Part shown: positions 1-5,972 of the stretch, one piece after another
Numbering within the stretch: the first letter of the stretch is position 1
How the letters are laid out: the number at the start of each line of letters is the position of its first letter
DNA from: Gammaproteobacteria bacterium
GTDB lineage: Bacteria > Pseudomonadota > Gammaproteobacteria > Berkiellales > Berkiellaceae
Direction of reading: 5' to 3'
DNA length: 7,009 nucleotides
NCBI GenBank assembly: GCA_016874315.1
Contig: VGTX01000059.1
Span: 1 to 7,009, forward strand
Position numbers and translations under genes: made by a program
Notes under the pieces: generated by a model
The model's input: only the letters and a program-made list of their open reading frames with translations
The model's database searches: none
Told to the model about the DNA's origin: nothing

Positions 1-2176
1 TTTGATTATCTGATTGATTGGTTGGGACTAGAATGGGTTGTTCTAAATCCAGTATTTCTTGTAATTGGCTGGGGAGTTTATATTTAATTGTTTTGAATGG
101 TTCAGGGTTATCTTGCATTTGTTGCTTTACTTTTTCTTGCATATCAGTTGTTAAGGGTACAGAAAGCACAGTATCCTTAACTAGGGGTTGAACAATATAC
201 AGATATTTGAGTTCTTCGAATAATTCATTGGATGATTGCTGTTCAGATTTTTCAAGATTCTCTGACAGCTTCTGCTGTTCTACGCTATGTTTATCGAGTT
301 CGTACTTATATATTCTGCGTATGAGGTCTTCTTTTTCTTTTTTATCCTGTGAATGCTGAAGTATGGAAAGCATTAAATCTTTTGTTTTGTTTATAGTATA
401 CCCGAATTCTTGAGGTGGATTAGAGGTAGATATAAGTTCCTTAAATTCTTCGTTGTTCAACAGACTCGTAAGGGTCTCAAGATTACTGCTGTTTTCTAAC
501 CTTTCTTTAAATGTGCTTAATTCTTGGAGCGGTGTCAGCAATATTGGGTGGGAGCCTTGGCTCAGTGCTTTAATTGTTGGGATTGAGTTTATGGAGGCTA
601 TGGCTGTTTGATATTCGCTATACTTCGTTTTGATGGCTGATTGAATATTCTCGTGGGTGATGCGACCAGCTTTATGCATGAGGTATAGGTTTCTGATGGC
701 ATCATGATGATCAGTATTGGATGTATTGAGTTGGTTAATTTTACTAATGAAAACTTCGTACTCTTCTTTGAGGAGGTCAATGGGATGTAATTCAGTAATA
801 TTCGACTGCATCATTTTTTGGATATAAAGCTCTGGCGAATCATCATTGATAGAGGCAAAAAACTCTTTGAGCTGAGTTGTAGGATTGGTTAACGGGCCTT
901 TGGTATACTGTCCTAAAAGTTTGGATAATTCCTTCGTGTTAGGCTCTGACATTGTAATTTTTAATGGCTTAAGATCGTCACGCTTTTCAATTTCCCTGAG
1001 CATTAAGAGTACACTGCAGCATTTTTTTAGAGATTCAATCTTTGAATCAGTATTGTTGTTAAGTTGCTCAGTCAGATCATTTAAAAAATCTTGATCTTTG
1101 CAGCTTATTTTCCATAGACAGTTTAATATTTTTGTACGATTCGATTCATTATAATTGCTTAGGTTATTAATTGTATATCGTATTAGTTGGTTTCTATTTA
1201 AAAACTTTTTCTTTATTAGGAATATCAGATCATCAGATTCAATATGAAAATTAATAGATTCTTCAGCCAATATTTTATTCAGTTTTTCAATCATGAATGT
1301 CGTTAAGGCAGGATTTTTTATTTTAGAGTATGTTGCGCACATATCATGAATGATCGTAGGCATCAAAACAGCAGGAATTTTTTGTACACCAAATAATGCC
1401 CTATAAAGTTCTAATCTGTTATCGTCTGGTAGATCTTCTGAGATCGAATGGTATAGCTCAGCTAATTGATTGTCTTCAAAGATAGCGGGATTAATTTTTA
1501 TAAGTAAGTTAATAACTTTTAATTGCTCTAATGCATTAAGTGGCGATGGAGCGAATAGGATAGATTTCTTTAATATTGTTGCATGAGGACGAAGATCGTC
1601 TCTATGCAAAGACACTATTTTCTCGTACACCCAATGATAGGCTGCATCGAATATGGCATTGGCTTCTTGCTCGAACAATGCTCCTTGCTTTAACTTAAAT
1701 ATGTTAAAGCATAATTCAATCACGTTATTAATGTTTTCTGATTGAATATTATTTTTTATTTGTTCTTGATAAACATGAAACAAATAATTCCTATTTGTCA
1801 TAGATTGCGTATCATTTTTTTTACAAATTTGTTGAGTGTAGTCAATTAACTTTTCGGAATTTGATATTGGATATTCAGCGGACATTTCTTTATAGTATTT
1901 TAAAATAAATCCAATTCCCTCAGTTAGTTTCGTTTTTTGATCTTCTGTAATGCTATTCAGATAAGTGGTTGACTGATTCGAATCATGCAGCAATTTAAAA
2001 TCACTCCCTGAGATTTGCATGAGTGTTATAGCAAATTGAGGATTATTTAACTTATTTATCCATTTCAATATTTTTAGATCGAATGGATGAGATTGATATA
2101 ACTTTAGTAAATCATCAAGATTTGTGAATTTGCTGATTTCTTTACTGAAAATTTCAATTTTACTGTTTTTAAGCAT
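1..2176 (-). CDS. Large helix-rich protein of unknown function, 3' end outside window
   Basis: I read this frame codon by codon: from ATG at 2176-2174 to the left edge there are 725 codons and no stop, so the protein is longer than 725 residues. An in-frame TGA at 2206-2204 lies ten codons upstream and no better start lies between, which fixes the start. There is no clear Shine-Dalgarno sequence before it. The protein begins MLKNSKIEIFSKEISKF. It is rich in Lys, Asn, Gln, Glu, Ile and Leu, with no signal peptide or membrane segment, and reads as a long run of amphipathic helices (for example about 150-300), possibly a helical solenoid. Residues about 600-660 are strongly charged and likely coiled coil. 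Residues about 660-720 contain several prolines. I recognise no family or catalytic motif. Sampled lines are mostly 23-33% GC, lower than icmO/icmP. Its position near icm genes makes a secreted effector possible (inference only). It is transcribed divergently from the nuclease gene at 2447. Confidence 0.88.
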   Translation of the reverse strand, partial: MLKNSKIEIFSKEISKFTNLDDLLKLYQSHPFDLKILKWINKLNNPQFAITLMQISGSDFKLLHDSNQSTTYLNSITEDQKTKLTEGIGFILKYYKEMSAEYPISNSEKLIDYTQQICKKNDTQSMTNRNYLFHVYQEQIKNNIQSENINNVIELCFNIFKLKQGALFEQEANAIFDAAYHWVYEKIVSLHRDDLRPHATILKKSILFAPSPLNALEQLKVINLLIKINPAIFEDNQLAELYHSISEDLPDDNRLELYRALFGVQKIPAVLMPTIIHDMCATYSKIKNPALTTFMIEKLNKILAEESINFHIESDDLIFLIKKKFLNRNQLIRYTINNLSNYNESNRTKILNCLWKISCKDQDFLNDLTEQLNNNTDSKIESLKKCCSVLLMLREIEKRDDLKPLKITMSEPNTKELSKLLGQYTKGPLTNPTTQLKEFFASINDDSPELYIQKMMQSNITELHPIDLLKEEYEVFISKINQLNTSNTDHHDAIRNLYLMHKAGRITHENIQSAIKTKYSEYQTAIASINSIPTIKALSQGSHPILLTPLQELSTFKERLENSSNLETLTSLLNNEEFKELISTSNPPQEFGYTINKTKDLMLSILQHSQDKKEKEDLIRRIYKYELDKHSVEQQKLSENLEKSEQQSSNELFEELKYLYIVQPLVKDTVLSVPLTTDMQEKVKQQMQDNPEPFKTIKYKLPSQLQEILDLEQPILVPTNQSDNQ

Positions 2177-2385
2177 GGATTTTTTAATAAAATGATACTC
2201 TTTTCAGTATAGAGTCTCTTAAGAAAAGCGATGTATGTATAAATATGGTGTAACGAAATATTGTATTAAAAAGAATTTAAGGCCTTAATCTATACTCTGT
2301 ATTCGAGTATGACAGAAGTGTGTATCCATATTTTATTAATATATAGAAAATCGATTCTTATACGAAGATTTCTTAGGAATATCGA

Positions 2386-2394
2386 TGCTATGAT
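2386..2394 (+). promoter_or_regulatory. Candidate extended -10 promoter for the nuclease gene
   Basis: TGCTATGAT reads as an extended -10 element (TG, one base, then TATGAT, one mismatch from TATAAT). No convincing -35 lies 16-18 bases upstream, which fits extended -10 promoters. Transcription would start near 2401, giving a leader of about 45 bases before the ATG at 2447. Confidence 0.35.
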
Positions 2395-2434
2395 TATTCA
2401 GATCGTGTCACCCTGAGAGCTCGCATGATACAAC

Positions 2435-2440
2435 AGGAGG
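2435..2440 (+). promoter_or_regulatory. Strong Shine-Dalgarno site for the nuclease gene
   Basis: AGGAGG lies six bases before the ATG at 2447 and fixes that start. The site partly overlaps the palindrome GGATATCC at 2439-2446. Such a full-strength site shows the gene was built to be translated, although its reading frame is now interrupted. Confidence 0.8.
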
Positions 2441-2446
2441 ATATCC

Positions 2447-2767
2447 ATGTACAATTCTGAAGATTACATTCATCCAGCTTATACCGATCCAGTTTTTAAG
2501 CATTTAATGAGTTTTGATGACATCCGGAATACTTTTCTATCCGTTGTGCTGCAAAAAGATATTCTTGAATCTCAAATGGCCGACCCAGCACTTGCTCCTT
2601 TTGATGAGAATCATCAAGCTCGTGCTTTAGTAGATCATCTCAATAAAAATGAAAGCCGAGTGTTGCTCGAAGGCTTGAAAAAATCAGTTACAGGTGAAAC
2701 CAAGAGTTTATTAGAAAAAGCATTAGAATGTTTATCACTTGTCCAGAGTATATTTCCGGATAAATAA
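2447..2767 (+). CDS. N-terminal fragment of the Rpn-like nuclease (106 aa)
   Basis: This is the part that would still be translated from the strong ribosome-binding site. It ends IFPDK at TAA 2765-2767. It carries the family's N-terminal helical segment only and neither of the catalytic acidic residues, so it cannot cut DNA alone. It might fold as a small helical remnant, or interfere with intact paralogues if the genome has any (speculative). Confidence 0.55.
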   Translation: MYNSEDYIHPAYTDPVFKHLMSFDDIRNTFLSVVLQKDILESQMADPALAPFDENHQARALVDHLNKNESRVLLEGLKKSVTGETKSLLEKALECLSLVQSIFPDK

Positions 2768-2788
2768 CGTCTTACCACTCTTGATTTA

Positions 2789-3571
2789 GTGTGCCGAACA
2801 CATGATTGTCTTATTAACGTAGAAATCCAGTATATTAGCCAGCCATTTTGGGATTTGCGTATGTTGGTGCATGCAGGTGGACTTGTTTATAAACAAATTC
2901 GTAAAGGATTTGATTGGAGTCATATTTCTGATGAGGGTTTTTGTTTCGATAAGCATGGAAAAATTCAACCAGCATTTCGAGAAACTGTTGTTATTGGATT
3001 GATGGTCAATAAACCCATACACAGACCAGACTCGGTTCTTCATGGGCTGCCGTGGTATAAAGTAACTCCATGGACAGAGTATGAGGTCAGTCGAATTTTT
3101 CGTATTAAACAGGACGACCAGCCTGACGTAATAATGCCGGGATTAATTTTTCATCAATATAACCTATATGCTATTTCTCGGAAACTTAAAGAAAACGAAT
3201 CGGAAGATAATTCTCGATTGATGCGATGGTTGAGGCTTTTTGCGCGTAGTAGCGCAAAACGATTAAGTGAGCTAAAGTATTTGCAAAAAGAAGAGCCAGT
3301 TTTATGGAAGGCATATGAAGTGTTAACACACTTGCCGCCCCAAATTCAAAAAGAAAATAAGGAGGCCCAGGAAATGTATCAACTCACTGAGCAAGAAAAA
3401 TCCCTTTTTACTCAAATTGGACTTGAAACAGGTATAGAGAAAGGTATAGAGAAAGAGAAGGTAGAGGTTGCAAAAAAACTTCACAAAAAAGGAATGGATT
3501 TAGCATTTATCGCCGAAACAACTGACTTGAGTGAGAAATATCTGCAGGTTCTATTTTCAGATCGTACTTGA
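2789..3571 (+). CDS. C-terminal fragment of the Rpn-like nuclease (up to 260 aa)
   Basis: This is the same frame after the internal stop. The first possible restart is GTG at 2789, with no Shine-Dalgarno sequence near it. The next is ATG at 2861. A restart at 2789 keeps Glu and Gln of NVEIQ but loses the catalytic Asp, whose codon (2783-2785) lies between the stop and the restart. A restart at 2861 loses both. Either product would be an inactive nuclease that keeps the C-terminal tail. Automatic annotation is likely to report it as a separate transposase gene. I think it is a piece of the broken gene. Confidence 0.4.
   Translation: MCRTHDCLINVEIQYISQPFWDLRMLVHAGGLVYKQIRKGFDWSHISDEGFCFDKHGKIQPAFRETVVIGLMVNKPIHRPDSVLHGLPWYKVTPWTEYEVSRIFRIKQDDQPDVIMPGLIFHQYNLYAISRKLKENESEDNSRLMRWLRLFARSSAKRLSELKYLQKEEPVLWKAYEVLTHLPPQIQKENKEAQEMYQLTEQEKSLFTQIGLETGIEKGIEKEKVEVAKKLHKKGMDLAFIAETTDLSEKYLQVLFSDRT
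3431..3454 (+). repeat. 12-bp tandem duplication coding GIEKGIEK
   Basis: GGTATAGAGAAA occurs twice back to back (3431-3442 and 3443-3454) and a partial third copy (GAGAAG) follows. It is in frame and encodes the Gly-Ile-Glu-Lys repeats that many Rpn/PDDEXK_2 proteins carry in a charged linker before the C-terminal helices. The copy number can change by slippage without breaking the frame. Confidence 0.8.
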
Positions 3572-3592
3572 AAGTTGAAATAATCTGTTGAA

Positions 3593-3626
3593 GCATCGCA
3601 GAATTAGGTTTCTGCAATGCCTTTTT
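3593..3626 (+). terminator. Hairpin terminator between the converging nuclease gene and icmO
   Basis: Arms GCATCGCAGAA (3593-3603) and TTCTGCAATGC (3610-3620) pair over 10 of 11 positions around a 6-base loop, followed on the plus strand by C and five T (3622-3626). This fits an intrinsic terminator for the rightward nuclease gene. On the minus strand the single mismatch becomes a G-U pair, so the icmO transcript folds even better, but the following bases are only moderately U-rich. The icmO stop codon (3606-3604) sits in the loop and its last codons form one arm. It may work in both directions. Confidence 0.65.
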
Positions 3627-5952
3627 GTACAACTGTGATAAATTTTTTCAAATTAGCTTCGACTTGTTCTGTAGAAAGTTTTGGTGCAACAAAAGTTGGA
3701 TAGGTAGTTTGCGCGCGAATCATGTCTAAAAAAGATTCCATTAAAGGCTGCGCTTTCAATTTACTCATGCCAGTGTTGCGTTCCACTTGAACCATAACAG
3801 AAAGTGCTTGTATTTGTGAGACAAGTGGTTTTTCTAAAGATTCTTTTTCCCCAGGCTTCATTAAGGCTAAGGCATCATCAGCAACAACATGTGCCGAGAA
3901 AAGATGAATTCGTCCATCAAATATAGCATGCTCTTCTTCTTGATGGATAAGTTCTTCCTCTGCTTCAACTTCTTGCTCAAGAATGTTAATTAAGGCTTGG
4001 ATTGAACGTTCTTCATATGTCGCAATTTTTTCATCTTGCATAACAAGGGCAATTTTTGCAATGGTCTCTGTTTGGTCAAGTTGTTGCGGAACTTCGTATT
4101 GATTGTAATAAAACACGTTATAAAATGAGCGAAAGATTGAATCAAGAGAAACCAACACCTCTTCACGAGGAGAGTTGACCGCGAGGAATTGGTTAACTTG
4201 CATCCGCTTAGCTGGTTTGGGATTGGCATAAAAGGACCGAGCTCTTACAATGCGAGAACGGAAAAACATATGAGCATCACCAGAAACCTGATCTTTTAAA
4301 TCTAAGAAATCAATACGTCCACGTTTATCTACGCTTGCAGATTTTGTATCCATATATGTTTGGGTCATGCTGTCAGAATTAATCGAAAATTCCCTAACAT
4401 TAGTGACATAAGCTTCTGAAGCGACCTTATTGAAAAAGTCCCATGTTTCACCCGGATCTTCGAGTTTCATACAGATTTTTAAGTTCGTGTTTGCTCCAAT
4501 CGAAGCGGCCTCTTCTTTTGAAACCTTCTGGAAGGCTGGTAAATCTTGTCCTGCAAAAATTGCTGAAAATCCTAAAGAACGCGCTTGTGCAGGTACAACA
4601 GCAAAACCTTTTACGGCATAATATCCATACTCATCCATAATCGAAACAAATGGTGTTGCAGAATTTGTTGGTTTTCTTAAGATAACATCTTGATAACTCC
4701 CTTCAATATCCTCTCCTAGTCCAGAGGCCATCATGGATTTGAGCGAGGCAACAATAATTTTCCCAAGGTTCGATAATTCATCTGGAGATTTTTCTAGTGC
4801 TGGTAATAAAACAGCGAGAACACGCCGATTCAACACAACATCTTTAAAGTCAATTTCTGCAAGGTTTGCACGAATAATATGTCCATATGTATCGGCTAAC
4901 GAGGAAAATACCCGTGTAAGCTGCATGGTAATAAATCCATGTTGCTCGCGTACTTCGCCACTTTGATTGCCTTTTTTCGCAGCAACAAATCCAGGTAAGT
5001 TATCCAGATACATTTTTAAGGGTTGTAAAACAACTTCTGGTAAATCTTGCAGTGGAACGGGGGACCCCTGCTCTAATGGAAACATTTTATCAAGAACAAT
5101 TTGCTCCAGCTTTTCCAGAAGGAAATAGTTTCGGATTGTGTTTGCATCTAACAATAATCGTCCATCATCTCGCATAACCACTAAAATTTTCATTAATGCT
5201 TGCACAAAGGAGATCGCTCGTCCTTTCCACATGTCTCCATCGCCACCATTCTGTCCCGAATCCATGAGCGATGTTACAAGCTCAGATAGCATCGAAGATG
5301 ACCCTTGGTTAAAAGGGTTCATCGTGTTCGAAAGGCGCGTCTTTTGTGCTCCAATAATATCCCGAGCCCCGGTCATAAAGTTGACAACTAAAAGATCGTC
5401 ATCACGGCCCATCGCTCTTACCATCGAGAAAATCTTTGAATAAAGCGCACTATCCCCTTTTCCATCAATGTAAATAAAGCCACTCCCTTGCGTTAATGAA
5501 TTATACGCAATAGAGGTTAAGGTTTCTGTTTTACCCGAACCTGTTGAACCGAAAATCAGAACGTGGGTTCGCATGTCTTCATTAGAAAGCCAAAGTTCTT
5601 TGTTCGTAATATGTTCATTTCCAAAAAATGTAATACCTGCAGCTAATCGCGGAGTTGTTGTTCCTGGTATGCAGTCGTTATAATCCAATATCTTCGCAAT
5701 CTTAGGAATCTTAAATGGCAGAGATGGCCGTTGTGATAAATAGAAAAATGTCAGTCCAATTGTCATAACAAAGAAAAATTCTAGACCAGCAGGCATGAAT
5801 ATTGTACCCGCTCCTAAAAAGAAGTATGAAAATGCTGTTGCAGACGGCTGCATCAGGAAGTCGGCAATACGAGTTCCAAGAGGACGTGTATCGCGAACAA
5901 CCTGTCGCGCAGAGTATTCGTTTTTTTCTTCAATTCCTCGGAAATTCGCCAT
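3604..5952 (-). CDS. icmO: IcmO/DotL, type IVB secretion coupling protein ATPase
   Basis: Complete, 782 residues, very close in length to Legionella DotL. It is the inner-membrane ATPase of the Dot/Icm coupling complex, which receives effector proteins and passes them to the secretion channel. Two N-terminal membrane segments lie at about 41-54 and 57-72. Walker A GSTGSGKT is at 135-142, preceded by the family signature DMRTH. Walker B is at about 436-442 (VSIMDEY, Asp440-Glu441). The segment PAQARSLGFSAIFAGQD (454-470) and the SIGANTN/KICMKLEDP region (485-500) match DotL almost word for word. The tail from about 590 onward is divergent and contains a Glu-rich stretch at about 659-675. In Legionella the corresponding tail binds DotN/IcmJ and the adaptors IcmS, IcmW and LvgA. 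The start is supported by AGGAG at 5967-5963, ten bases upstream. All ATPase motifs are intact, so the gene looks functional. It follows icmP by 20 bp in one operon. No dotN, icmS or icmW gene is in view. Confidence 0.97.
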   Translation of the reverse strand: MANFRGIEEKNEYSARQVVRDTRPLGTRIADFLMQPSATAFSYFFLGAGTIFMPAGLEFFFVMTIGLTFFYLSQRPSLPFKIPKIAKILDYNDCIPGTTTPRLAAGITFFGNEHITNKELWLSNEDMRTHVLIFGSTGSGKTETLTSIAYNSLTQGSGFIYIDGKGDSALYSKIFSMVRAMGRDDDLLVVNFMTGARDIIGAQKTRLSNTMNPFNQGSSSMLSELVTSLMDSGQNGGDGDMWKGRAISFVQALMKILVVMRDDGRLLLDANTIRNYFLLEKLEQIVLDKMFPLEQGSPVPLQDLPEVVLQPLKMYLDNLPGFVAAKKGNQSGEVREQHGFITMQLTRVFSSLADTYGHIIRANLAEIDFKDVVLNRRVLAVLLPALEKSPDELSNLGKIIVASLKSMMASGLGEDIEGSYQDVILRKPTNSATPFVSIMDEYGYYAVKGFAVVPAQARSLGFSAIFAGQDLPAFQKVSKEEAASIGANTNLKICMKLEDPGETWDFFNKVASEAYVTNVREFSINSDSMTQTYMDTKSASVDKRGRIDFLDLKDQVSGDAHMFFRSRIVRARSFYANPKPAKRMQVNQFLAVNSPREEVLVSLDSIFRSFYNVFYYNQYEVPQQLDQTETIAKIALVMQDEKIATYEERSIQALINILEQEVEAEEELIHQEEEHAIFDGRIHLFSAHVVADDALALMKPGEKESLEKPLVSQIQALSVMVQVERNTGMSKLKAQPLMESFLDMIRAQTTYPTFVAPKLSTEQVEANLKKFITVVQKGIAET

Positions 5953-5972
5953 TGCTAAAACACTCCTTTGTT

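Larger units (their letters stand above)
2177..2446. promoter_or_regulatory. Divergent intergenic spacer
   Basis: This 270-bp AT-rich gap separates two divergently transcribed genes and must hold promoters for both. I see no tRNA or other RNA gene in it. For the leftward gene the best minus-strand -10 candidate is TATACT at 2211-2206, about 30 bases before the ATG, but no good -35 goes with it. A small perfect inverted repeat, ATACTC/GAGTAT, lies at 2292-2297 and 2305-2310 with a 7-base loop. It could be an operator or chance. The rightward promoter candidate is listed separately. Confidence 0.5.
2447..3571 (+). pseudogene. Rpn family recombination-promoting nuclease / putative transposase, interrupted by one in-frame stop
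   Basis: Read through the TAA at 2765-2767, this is one continuous frame of 375 codons, the size and layout of PD-(D/E)XK 'transposase' (PDDEXK_2, Rpn-like) proteins. The N-terminus has the family opening (DPVFKHLMSFDDIRNTFLSVVL, residues about 15-36, includes DPVFK and IRNTFLSVVL). The nuclease core follows: catalytic Asp113 in TTLDLV and Glu126/Gln128 in NVEIQ, the D...ExQ form usual in this family. The C-terminus has a GIEKGIEK stretch followed by a helix-turn-helix-like tail (FIAETTDLSEKYLQVL). Family members are DNA endonucleases that raise recombination in E. coli and have been linked to phage defence. The stop replaces codon 107, six codons before Asp113. Both halves stay in the same frame with no other damage, so the lesion is probably one recent substitution (for example AAA, CAA or GAA to TAA). 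It faces icmO tail to tail. Confidence 0.85.

Noticed and set aside
598..780. Short minus-strand frame of 60 codons
   Set aside because: It lies in another frame inside the 725-codon minus-strand coding region and has no family likeness or ribosome-binding site.
885..1094. Plus-strand frame of 69 codons
   Set aside because: It is antisense to the large coding region, with a low-complexity Ser-rich product. It is a shadow frame.
2765..2767. Programmed stop-codon readthrough or frameshift joining the two nuclease halves
   Set aside because: The stop is TAA, the least leaky, with no frame change needed, and I saw no stimulating structure downstream. A plain nonsense mutation is simpler.
2786..3043. 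Minus-strand frame of 85 codons
   Set aside because: It is antisense to the conserved nuclease core, which explains the sequence fully.
2447..3571. Classical insertion sequence with terminal inverted repeats and target duplication
   Set aside because: I saw no matching inverted ends or flanking direct repeats around the nuclease gene. The Rpn family is not a normal IS transposase despite its common name.
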